Counted from the first letter of the stretch, positions 1 through 5,178 are shown. The stretch is 9,708 bases of DNA from Candidatus Aenigmatarchaeota archaeon (GCA_017608955.1 JAFCEW010000014.1:1-9708); one strand, 5' to 3'. Notes: a model not told the origin generated them from the letters alone. Numbers and translations: made by a program.

Positions 1-246
1 TCCAATAGGGAAAAAAACATCAAACCCCTGCATTCTGGCTGTCCTAGCAATCATATCTATTTGTGAGTAATGTGCTGCAGCTCCTATATGCCATGGCCTT
101 CCAGATGGATATGGCGGTGGTGTATCTATACTAAAAACTTTCTTAGAATTAAATCTAAATATTTTTTCTTTTTCCCATTTTTTCCAGATAAAATTTTCTA
201 GATCTGGTTTCCATCTTTTTTCTTTTATCTTTGGTTTAAATTGCAT
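1..246 (-). CDS. valS: Valyl-tRNA synthetase, N-terminal fragment (runs off window)
   Basis: The first 82 residues are present; the rest lies beyond the left edge. The enzyme would charge tRNA-Val with valine in the cytoplasm. After a basic N-terminus comes a class I synthetase nucleotide-binding start: TPPPYPSGRPWHIGAAA, then SQIDMIARTARMQGFDVFFPIG. The PPP..SG.xHIG block with a following Q-D-IAR-RM-G-(V)FFPIG is what I know from archaeal-type ValRS. The HIGH signature reads HIGA here. Related class I enzymes (IleRS, LeuRS) are less likely because the DTPPP and D-IAR-RM wording is valine-type. The ATG at 246 starts a protein of normal layout and has a TTTAAA box 27 nt upstream, with no ribosome binding site, so a leaderless mRNA is likely. 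It lies 36 nt downstream of the phosphoesterase stop on the same strand. Confidence 0.82.
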   Translation of the reverse strand, partial: MQFKPKIKEKRWKPDLENFIWKKWEKEKIFRFNSKKVFSIDTPPPYPSGRPWHIGAAAHYSQIDMIARTARMQGFDVFFPIG

Positions 247-270
247 AATATCTATATTCGATTTTTATGA

Positions 271-276
271 TTTAAA
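271..276 (-). promoter_or_regulatory. TATA-type box for valS
   Basis: A TTTAAA centred 27.5 nt before the valS ATG. In archaea the box centre sits about 26-27 nt before the transcription start, so the transcript would begin at or next to the start codon (leaderless). There is no Shine-Dalgarno sequence in the gap. Inferred from position only. Confidence 0.45.
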
Positions 277-282
277 AAATAT

Positions 283-990
283 TTAAAAGAACTTTTCTAA
301 TCCTGGTTTTAATTTTTCTGTATCTATATTTATTATTTCTTTGTTTACAGAAATTGCTGCATTAAAAACTGGTGTTGTATTAACCCATGTTTCTTTTATT
401 CCATTATGAGAATGGCCGCATATGACTAGATCTGGATGTGTTTTTCTTATAACAGATTCATATGCCTTTGATCCTAATTGGGGATAATATTTTTCATTCT
501 CTCCCTTAAGAATTTTATATGTAGGAACGTAATGTATGACAAGTATTTTGAAATCACACTCCAAATTTTCTAATAATTCTGATACTTTTTGAATTCTTTG
601 TTTATAGATATCATATATATTAGGAATATTATTTCTTTGCCAGAATGTTGGTCTATCCAAAGAACCCTGAGATCCGACTATACCCACTTTTTTGCCTTTT
701 ATATCCAATACGATGCTTTCATCATCAAGAAATGTTATATCTGAAAATTTATTTTCTAATATCATTCTTATTTGCTGATATTCATTATTTCCATAGACTG
801 CAATTATAGGGCAATTTATTTTACCAAAGAGAACATTGTAAACTTTTTGAAATTCTTCTGTTTTTCCAGCATCTATTATATCTCCAGCCAATATAAACAG
901 ATCAGGATTTTCATTGTATTTATTCATTGCTTTTACAAATAAATCAAAATACAATGGTGAATGAATGTCTGAAATAGCTGATATTAACAT
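283..990 (-). CDS. Calcineurin-like metallophosphoesterase
   Basis: A complete 235-aa single-domain binuclear-metal phosphoesterase with the five family motifs in order: D8-x-H10 (SDIH), G36-D37-x-x-D40 (GDIID), GNNE at 67-70, H153 (VIHY) and GHSH at 192-195. These residues normally hold two divalent metals and cleave phosphomono- or diesters. The usual GNH(D/E) motif is GNNE here, so the catalytic His is replaced by Asn69; archaeal small phosphoesterases often vary at this place (for example GNCD), and the diesterase-like YfcE/MJ0936 branch is a reasonable comparison. The substrate cannot be named. There is no signal peptide or membrane segment, so it is cytoplasmic. An AAGG seven nt before the ATG and a TTTAAA 40 nt upstream suggest a short leader with a ribosome binding site. 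It sits between tRNA-Ala and valS on the same strand. Confidence 0.88.
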   Translation of the reverse strand: MLISAISDIHSPLYFDLFVKAMNKYNENPDLFILAGDIIDAGKTEEFQKVYNVLFGKINCPIIAVYGNNEYQQIRMILENKFSDITFLDDESIVLDIKGKKVGIVGSQGSLDRPTFWQRNNIPNIYDIYKQRIQKVSELLENLECDFKILVIHYVPTYKILKGENEKYYPQLGSKAYESVIRKTHPDLVICGHSHNGIKETWVNTTPVFNAAISVNKEIINIDTEKLKPGLEKFF

Positions 991-1027
991 AAAAATACCT
1001 TGCTATTATTGATTAGTGAATATAGTT

Positions 1028-1033
1028 TTTAAA
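1028..1033 (-). promoter_or_regulatory. TATA-type box for the phosphoesterase
   Basis: A TTTAAA centred about 40 nt before the ATG at 990, placed just past the 3' end of tRNA-Ala. It predicts a start near 1004 and a leader of about 14 nt carrying AAGG (minus-strand positions 1001-998). The gene could also be read through from tRNA-Ala, whose end is only 47 nt from the ATG. Confidence 0.35.
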
Positions 1034-1037
1034 TTTG

Positions 1038-1109
1038 TGGACCTACTGGGAATCGAACCCAGAGTCTCTACCTTGCGAAGGTAGCGTCTTACCATTAGAC
1101 CATAGGCCC
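1038..1109 (-). tRNA. tRNA-Ala(CGC), no intron
   Basis: A 72-nt cloverleaf with no mismatched arms. The acceptor stem GGGCCTA pairs with TAGGTCC, the D stem is GTCT/AGAC, the anticodon stem CTACC/GGTAG, and the T stem CTGGG/CCCAG with loop TTCGATT. The anticodon loop TTCGCAA gives CGC, reading the Ala codon GCG. The third acceptor pair is G3-U70, the main identity element for alanyl-tRNA synthetase, so the anticodon and the identity element agree. The discriminator base is A and no CCA is encoded, so CCA must be added after transcription. It is divergent from tRNA-Ile, 65 nt away, with a shared TTATAA between them. Confidence 0.96.
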
Positions 1110-1140
1110 ATAAAATCATTTATTTTTAAATGAATAAAAC

Positions 1141-1146
1141 TTATAA
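1141..1146. promoter_or_regulatory. Palindromic TATA box shared by two divergent tRNA genes
   Basis: TTATAA lies in the 65-nt gap between the tRNAs. Its centre is about 31 nt before tRNA-Ile (plus) and about 34 nt before tRNA-Ala (minus), close to what an archaeal TATA box with a 5-8 nt tRNA leader requires on each side. The plus-strand context AAAACTTATAAATA resembles an archaeal BRE plus TATA element. On the minus strand the alternative TTTAAA at 1127-1132 is too close to tRNA-Ala. Dual use is inferred from geometry. Confidence 0.5.
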
Positions 1147-1174
1147 ATACAAATATATCTTTAATTTTAAAGAC

Positions 1175-1332
1175 GGGCTGGTAGCTTAGTCTGGTTAGAG
1201 CACTCGGCTGATATAAAGTGATAATTAAGCTAAATAATATTGAAAAACTTAAAAAAGAAAAATTACTATTAGATTCACTTTAGTCACTTTTCAGAAACCG
1301 AGAGGTCACCGGTTCAAATCCGGTCCAGCCCA
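1175..1332 (+). tRNA. tRNA-Ile(GAT) with an 83-nt intron at 37/38
   Basis: Exon 1 is 1175-1213 and exon 2 is 1297-1332; the mature tRNA is 75 nt. The acceptor stem GGGCTGG/CCAGCCC, D stem GCTT/GAGC (one G-U pair), anticodon stem CTCGG/CCGAG and T stem ACCGG/CCGGT with loop TTCAAAT all form. The joined anticodon loop is CTGATAA, anticodon GAT, reading ATC and ATT. The joined anticodon arm CTCGG-CTGATAA-CCGAG is the usual archaeal tRNA-Ile arm. The discriminator is A73 and no CCA is encoded. Isoleucine ATA codons, frequent in this window, need a different tRNA that is not here. The 3' end is followed after 17 nt by the start codon of the next gene. Confidence 0.96.
1214..1296 (+). other. Archaeal tRNA intron with canonical bulge-helix-bulge
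   Basis: The splice sites form a textbook BHB. After the anticodon stem, CTGA (1208-1211) pairs with TCAG (1291-1294) as the 4-bp central helix. The 5' bulge is TAT (1212-1214) and the 3' bulge AAA (1295-1297). The inner helix is AAAGTGA (1215-1221) with TCACTTT (1284-1290). Cutting after the second base of each bulge removes 1214-1296 and restores a 7-nt anticodon loop. This is the substrate of the archaeal tRNA-splicing endonuclease. The intron is too short for a homing endonuclease gene and holds no ORF. Confidence 0.93.
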
Positions 1333-1336
1333 TTCA

Positions 1337-1342
1337 AGGAGG
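1337..1342 (+). promoter_or_regulatory. Strong Shine-Dalgarno site just after tRNA-Ile
   Basis: AGGAGG lies 7 nt before the ATG at 1350 and begins 5 nt after the end of tRNA-Ile. It is the best ribosome binding site in the window. Because the leader is squeezed between the tRNA and the start codon, the mRNA 5' end is probably made by tRNA 3'-end processing. Confidence 0.75.
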
Positions 1343-1349
1343 TTAGAAA

Positions 1350-1577
1350 ATGGTAGAATATGAGACAATAAAATCAGAAGAAATGAAATTCGGAAACAAC
1401 AATTTCATAGAAGTAGCAAGAAAAAAAGCAAAATCCGAAACAGGAGAAAGAGAATTTATCTCTATATCCCGTGGATTTGAAATAAATGGACAAAAAAGAT
1501 ATATGAAATCTTTTACTGTACCAAATGAAAAAGAAGTTGTTGATTTCGTTTCAGAAAAATTAAAAGAAATGGTTTAA
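1350..1577 (+). CDS. Small conserved-looking protein, possibly PC4-like
   Basis: A 75-aa protein that I do not recognise with certainty. It has about three short strands (around 16-24 FIEVARKKA, 35-42 EFISISRG, 49-57 KRYMKSFTV) followed by an amphipathic helix at 58-74 (EKEVVDFVSEKLKEMV). The order beta-beta-beta-alpha, the phrase EFISISRG and the basic surface resemble the single-stranded-DNA-binding PC4-type fold, but this is a resemblance by eye, not an assignment. There are no cysteines, membrane segments or signal peptide. The start is fixed by AGGAGG 7 nt upstream. It has no room for its own promoter and is probably transcribed with tRNA-Ile; thymidylate kinase follows 25 nt downstream on the same strand. 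Confidence 0.85.
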   Translation: MVEYETIKSEEMKFGNNNFIEVARKKAKSETGEREFISISRGFEINGQKRYMKSFTVPNEKEVVDFVSEKLKEMV

Positions 1578-1602
1578 TAACTTAAAACCTCAAGTAGAAT
1601 AT

Positions 1603-2226
1603 ATGAAAGGCTTATTTGTAGTCTTTGAAGGACTTACTACTTCAGGAAAGAAGACGCAAATAAAGTTACTTACAGATAAATTAAGAGAACAAGAAAGAGA
1701 TGTAGTTAATATAAGTTTTCCTTCTTATGGTACACAAGTTGGAGATTTAATAAAAGATTGGTTAGCTAAAAGATATGTTATAGATCCAAAATCTATGGCA
1801 TTACTTTATGCTGCTGATAGAGCTCAATATCAAAATAGAATAGAAGAATGGTTGAAAAAGAATTGGATTGTCATTTCTGATAGATATTGTTATTCAAATA
1901 TTGCTTATCAATCTACTATGGGATTAGGAAGAAAATGGCTAATAGAAATAGAAAGGCCAATTATAAAACCTGATATTGTGTTTTTTATAGATATACCAGA
2001 AAGAGTTGCAGAACAAAGAAAGGCAAAGCAAACTGGACTAGGAAAGTTTTTAGGTATAGAAGAAAAGAAAAAGCAAGAAACTATAGGTGAAAGAATTAGA
2101 AGAGAGTTCCTAAATTTGGCAAGAAATCCTCCTTATAAAAGAAAGTGGTTCATTATAGATGGTACAAAAGAAGTTACATATATTCAGGATCAAATCTGGA
2201 ATATAATAAAAAATGAATTAAGCTAG
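1603..2226 (+). CDS. tmk: Thymidylate kinase (dTMP kinase)
   Basis: At 207 aa this is the normal length for the family, which phosphorylates dTMP to dTDP with ATP for DNA synthesis. The P-loop is at 10-18 (GLTTSGKKT) after FE, the substrate loop FPSYGTQVGDLI at 39-50, YAADRAQY at 69-76, the DRY motif at 93-95 followed by SNIAYQ, and a PDIVFFIDI strand at 123-131. The C-terminal RNPPYKRKWFIIDGT is also typical. The P-loop is unusual: the common GxDGxGKTT becomes GLTTSGKKT, losing the Asp. No promoter is visible in the 25 nt before it, and no clear ribosome binding site, so it is probably carried on the tRNA-Ile transcript. Its stop codon overlaps the stop of the convergent 137-aa gene. Confidence 0.9.
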   Translation: MKGLFVVFEGLTTSGKKTQIKLLTDKLREQERDVVNISFPSYGTQVGDLIKDWLAKRYVIDPKSMALLYAADRAQYQNRIEEWLKKNWIVISDRYCYSNIAYQSTMGLGRKWLIEIERPIIKPDIVFFIDIPERVAEQRKAKQTGLGKFLGIEEKKKQETIGERIRREFLNLARNPPYKRKWFIIDGTKEVTYIQDQIWNIIKNELS

Positions 2227-2636
2227 ATTTCCATCCAATTATCTATCTCTTCTTCTGATTCTTGATTTATATTCTCATCTTCTGGTTCTCTTGTTTTTTC
2301 TAGTACTTTTTCCATTATATGTTCTTTTAATTCATCATCAGATTTTTTCTTAATTTTTATTGTTTTACCTTCTTTTTCTTGTTGTAATTTTTGGATTATA
2401 TTATTAACTTTTTCTTCAAGGTCATCAAGTCTTTTTACTAATGATGTTAAATTTTGATTATTATTGTAGCTATTATTGATTGGTCTTAATATGCCCATTT
2501 GCATTAGAATTCCTAGACATCCAAGATTTGTTTTTTCACCTGTTTCAAGATTTTCACAAATATGAGTCTTTTTTACATTATCAAAATATATCTTGAAATC
2601 TTTAGTATTCAATTCAAACTTATCTGCCAATTTCAT
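2223..2636 (-). CDS. Hypothetical coiled-coil protein with acidic tail
   Basis: A 137-aa protein of unknown function. Residues 1-50 look like a small folded region with Cys27 and Cys40 (a single pair, not a zinc ribbon). Residues 51-62 are an Asn-rich linker. Residues 63-87 form a short coiled coil: L66, L70, L73, V77, I80 and L84 follow a regular 4-3 spacing. A basic stretch (KTIKIKKK, 91-98) and a helix follow, then a strongly acidic tail from about 117 ending in Trp134. The coiled coil suggests self-association. It lies 25 nt downstream of the 79-aa gene on the same strand. Its stop shares the CTAG tetranucleotide with the tmk stop. A run of six T on the minus strand at 2213-2208 could end the transcript. 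Confidence 0.75.
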   Translation of the reverse strand: MKLADKFELNTKDFKIYFDNVKKTHICENLETGEKTNLGCLGILMQMGILRPINNSYNNNQNLTSLVKRLDDLEEKVNNIIQKLQQEKEGKTIKIKKKSDDELKEHIMEKVLEKTREPEDENINQESEEEIDNWMEI

Positions 2637-2661
2637 ACAAAATAATAGTAATTTAATAAAT

Positions 2662-2901
2662 TTATTCTTTTTTTATAAGTAATTTGATACATTTTTTTAT
2701 TGTATCTTTCTTTTGCTTTAATTTAATTAATAGAAATAGAATTACTATCAATATTCCTATAATAAATAAGAGATTATAATCTTCCTGTTTATATGATTCT
2801 ATATTGAGTCCAAAATGATTTCCAAAAATACTTACTAGAACTAAAACCAAGGTTAAAAATAATGCTACTCTTACTAAATATATTGTTGTTTTTTTCAGCA
2901 T
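2662..2901 (-). CDS. Small two-helix membrane protein, unknown function
   Basis: A 79-aa protein with two hydrophobic segments, about 6-27 and 42-60, joined by a short polar loop with acidic residues, and a Lys-rich tail at 62-79. By the positive-inside rule both ends face the cytoplasm and the loop is outside. No family is recognised. The start is supported by a TTTAAA centred 26.5 nt before the ATG, the spacing for a leaderless transcript, and by the absence of a ribosome binding site. It is between two other small unrecognised genes on the same strand. Confidence 0.7.
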   Translation of the reverse strand: MLKKTTIYLVRVALFLTLVLVLVSIFGNHFGLNIESYKQEDYNLLFIIGILIVILFLLIKLKQKKDTIKKCIKLLIKKE

Positions 2902-2924
2902 TAGAAAAACTTAGTGAAAATAGA

Positions 2925-2930
2925 TTTAAA
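2925..2930 (-). promoter_or_regulatory. TATA-type box for the 79-aa membrane protein gene
   Basis: TTTAAA centred 26.5 nt before the ATG at 2901, in the 39-nt gap after the 77-aa gene. Transcription would begin at the start codon. The gap is too short for much else, so it probably separates transcripts within this same-strand cluster. Confidence 0.5.
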
Positions 2931-2940
2931 AAAGTAATTA

Positions 2941-3174
2941 TTATGCATATTGAGACATAAATCGATTTAAAAGATCTTCAGGTGTTATTGACGTTCTTTT
3001 AACAAATTCAACAAATTTTTCTCTTTTTTCTATCTCTTCTGGATCTGTTATTAAATAATTAATATACGCATTAATTTCATTTATAATTATTTTTCTATCA
3101 ATCTCTTCATATCCAGTTACCCTGGGCAATTCTTTCATTATTTTTAGTACTTCTTTAGAAGAATAATTTATCAT
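2941..3174 (-). CDS. Hypothetical small helical protein
   Basis: A 77-aa protein that I do not recognise. It appears entirely helical: about 5-16, 22-42 (a long helix, EEIDRKIIINEINAYINYLI), 45-59 and 64-76 (PEDLLNRFMSQYA). There are no cysteines, membrane segments or signal peptide, and charges are balanced, so a soluble helical bundle is likely. Its role cannot be inferred. It starts 24 nt after the rqc2-like stop on the same strand and has a TTTAAA centred 26.5 nt before its ATG, so it may have its own leaderless promoter. Confidence 0.68.
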   Translation of the reverse strand: MINYSSKEVLKIMKELPRVTGYEEIDRKIIINEINAYINYLITDPEEIEKREKFVEFVKRTSITPEDLLNRFMSQYA

Positions 3175-3197
3175 ATAATAAATTTTTATTTTTTAAA

Positions 3198-3203
3198 TTT
3201 AAA
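3198..3203 (-). promoter_or_regulatory. TATA-type box for the 77-aa gene, over the rqc2 stop
   Basis: Two adjacent TTTAAA copies occupy 3192-3203. The one at 3198-3203 is centred 26.5 nt before the ATG at 3174, the leaderless spacing, and overlaps the stop codon region of the upstream rqc2-like gene. The nearer copy would start transcription inside the gene and is less likely. Confidence 0.45.
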
Positions 3204-4629
3204 TAATCTCTCCTTTAGAATATGGAATTATTTTTTGTAAATCTTGTGTATTTATTTCAAATTTTATTTGTTTTTGCAATTGAATTATATCTAAATTTCC
3301 AGGAACTATTATAACATAATTATTTGTTTTTTCTTTAATGTAATCTAAAGGACCATATATAATTTCATTTTTTCTGATTCCTAACGCTATTCTAACAGGT
3401 ATTCTTCTTATCCATTCTCTTTTTCCAATTATTATGAAACTTCCTAATGGCAATGCTCCTTGTTTTTTCACTTGTTCTGGTTTAATATAGTACACATCAA
3501 CAGCAGATATTCCTATTTTCCATGCCTTAGAATATGAACCACAAAACTCGGCTGCCTGCTTTATTGTTCTCCCAGAAATTTTTTTATTTTCAGGATTTTT
3601 TATAAGAACAAATGGCGATCCTGTAATATCTGCGTGAAAAACTAAATCATTTTTTTTCATATGTTTTTTTATCAGTTTTTCATTAGATTTAGCATCTTTC
3701 CCAGCGACAATTAAAAATCCATCAGAAGATATAAACCATCTGAAATTTTCATACCATTCTTTAATGGATTGCTTTTTTTCTTTTCTTTCTTTAGTTTTTT
3801 TAATTTTCAATGGAATTTCCATAGCTTTTTTTAGTCTTTCAATTTTTTGTTTGATTTTCTTGACTTGATCAAAATAATATGCAGCATTTTGCTTAAGATT
3901 TTTCTTTGGATCTATAGGAATTCCTAATATCATAGTTTTTTTGCTTCTATCTTTTATTTTATTAAATTCAATCTCAAATTTATCATAATTTTCATATATT
4001 TTTTCAGCATAATTTTTGTAAATCTCTATTTTTTCTTTTAATTCTTCCAATTTTTTTTGCTGAGCTTTTCTAATTCTTTCAAGTTTATCATCCTTTTTGT
4101 TTTTTTCTAAAAGATATTTTTCAAATCTTTTTTCAAGAACTTGATTTATGTTCTCAATATCCTGTTGTTTTATTTCTATATCGCAACTTGGTGGATATTT
4201 GTATTCAAAATTTGGCTTTATGACTCTATCCTTCCAGGATCTTCTTATAAGAGCATTTATTATTTCATTTGATTTATCTGTTAATATTATGTTCCCTGTT
4301 CTGAAAAGTTCTAAATAAAGAATATAATCATTTGTATGCATTTCTATTATTCTATCTGAATTATATTGTCTTATATCGTGTATTTTTTGATTTATGAGAT
4401 ATTTTTTCAGAACATTACAAAATTGTTTTGCTTGTATTGAATTATAATGTTTTTCTGTTAGAAATACAATCTGAGGAGTAATTACAAGATAATTTTTATT
4501 TTTATTAAGATAAATCTCGAATAAAAATGCATTATCAGAAATTTGCTTTATTTTCTGAATCTTCCCATTAATTAACTTGCTCAGACTCTTGACTAGTGAT
4601 TTCATTTCCTGTAATTTTATTTCTATCAT
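3199..4629 (-). CDS. NFACT-family ribosome quality control factor (Rqc2/RqcH/NEMF homologue), compact form
   Basis: This 476-aa protein belongs to the family that binds stalled 60S/50S subunits with peptidyl-tRNA and adds C-terminal tails. The NFACT-N domain spans about 1-148, with the tRNA-binding Asp-Arg pair seen in RqcH at D92-R93 (NSDRIIEM). A long charged coiled coil runs from about 165 to 275, with the family's IDPKKNLKQNAAYYF step at 239-253. The NFACT-R domain spans about 297-418 (RWFISSDGFLIVAGKDA, FHADITGSPFVLIKN, KPEQVKKQGALPLGSF). Archaeal homologues are usually around 600-700 aa; here the helix-hairpin-helix region expected between NFACT-N and the coiled coil appears to be missing. 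The start at 4629 is chosen because GAGG sits 6 nt upstream and because the family's N-terminal helix begins there. It overlaps scpB by 62 nt. Confidence 0.9.
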   Translation of the reverse strand: MIEIKLQEMKSLVKSLSKLINGKIQKIKQISDNAFLFEIYLNKNKNYLVITPQIVFLTEKHYNSIQAKQFCNVLKKYLINQKIHDIRQYNSDRIIEMHTNDYILYLELFRTGNIILTDKSNEIINALIRRSWKDRVIKPNFEYKYPPSCDIEIKQQDIENINQVLEKRFEKYLLEKNKKDDKLERIRKAQQKKLEELKEKIEIYKNYAEKIYENYDKFEIEFNKIKDRSKKTMILGIPIDPKKNLKQNAAYYFDQVKKIKQKIERLKKAMEIPLKIKKTKERKEKKQSIKEWYENFRWFISSDGFLIVAGKDAKSNEKLIKKHMKKNDLVFHADITGSPFVLIKNPENKKISGRTIKQAAEFCGSYSKAWKIGISAVDVYYIKPEQVKKQGALPLGSFIIIGKREWIRRIPVRIALGIRKNEIIYGPLDYIKEKTNNYVIIVPGNLDIIQLQKQIKFEINTQDLQKIIPYSKGEII

Positions 4630-5119
4630 TTATACCCTCTTTTAGTTTTTCTTGTATAACATCTATACTTGTACCAAAATAATTTTCAAATTCCCTTGTA
4701 GTTGTTATTATTTTTGTTCTTCCATGCTTCTCTGCTCTTATTAACCCCCTCTTTTCAAGTTTTTTAATATAATTATATGCTTTGTTTCCTTGTATTTTTA
4801 CTATATCAGATTGTGATATAGGTTGATTTAATGCTATGATACCTAAAGATCTAAGAGTTCCTGAACTAAGATCAGAATAAGGTGTTAAATTTGATACTCT
4901 ATTAGCAAATTGAGTTTTGACTTGAAATTGATACCCATCTCCTGTTAAAATAAGATCAATGCCACGAGATTTATCAGATAATTCTGCCTTCAATTCATTT
5001 AATATCTGCTTTATTTTTTCTTTTGATGTTATACCAGAGATTTTAGATAATTCTTTTACAGAAAGTGGATTTTCTGACATAAACAAAGCTGCTTCTATCA
5101 ATGCTTTTTTGTCAGACAT
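4568..5119 (-). CDS. scpB: Segregation and condensation protein ScpB
   Basis: This 183-aa protein is the winged-helix subunit of the SMC-ScpAB complex that compacts and separates chromosomes. The first winged helix runs about 4-75 (IEAALFMSENPLSVKEL, then RGIDL and GYQFQ). The second is about 84-145, with the family sequence LSSGTLRSLGIIALNQPISQ, the EKRGLIRAE turn and the TTTREFENYFG end. A polar tail after 160 overlaps the rqc2-like start. ScpA and SMC, the partners needed for function, are not in the window; scpA is often next to scpB, so this gene is separated from it. The ATG at 5119 has no obvious ribosome binding site. A TTTAAA sits 56 nt upstream, shared with serS, so the leader would be about 30 nt. 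Confidence 0.88.
   Translation of the reverse strand: MSDKKALIEAALFMSENPLSVKELSKISGITSKEKIKQILNELKAELSDKSRGIDLILTGDGYQFQVKTQFANRVSNLTPYSDLSSGTLRSLGIIALNQPISQSDIVKIQGNKAYNYIKKLEKRGLIRAEKHGRTKIITTTREFENYFGTSIDVIQEKLKEGINDRNKITGNEITSQESEQVN
4636..4639 (-). promoter_or_regulatory. Ribosome binding site for the Rqc2 homologue, inside scpB
   Basis: GAGG on the minus strand, 6 nt before the ATG at 4629 and inside the scpB reading frame. It decides the start: the next in-frame ATG (4605) has only AGGA one nt before it, too close to work. It implies internal initiation on an scpB-rqc2 mRNA. Confidence 0.6.
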
Positions 5120-5172
5120 AATACAATATTAGACATGAAAGAATAAGAAAATTATTGTTTTTTAGTGTTGTT

Positions 5173-5178
5173 TTTAAA
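5173..5178. promoter_or_regulatory. TATA-type box in the scpB/serS divergent gap
   Basis: TTTAAA, within TTTTTAAATTTAA, is the best box in the 100-nt gap. It lies about 44 nt before the serS ATG (predicting an 18-nt leader) and about 56 nt before the scpB ATG. A second box, TTTAAT at 5195-5200, is 22 nt from serS and is less well placed. Which strand it serves is not clear from sequence. Confidence 0.35.

Noticed and set aside
1038..1109. tRNA-Ala linked to Rqc2 because RqcH-type factors add alanine tails
   Set aside because: They are 2 kb apart on the minus strand in different transcripts with plus-strand genes between. RqcH uses tRNA-Ala(UGC) in the known case, and this anticodon is CGC. 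Proximity looks accidental.
1214..1296. Intron as a mobile element with homing endonuclease
   Set aside because: At 83 nt it has no coding capacity and its ends are exactly the splice motif.
5140..5150. Leaderless promoter for scpB
   Set aside because: The sequence at the expected distance reads TTTCTTATTC on the minus strand, too weak to call beside the better TTTAAA farther upstream.
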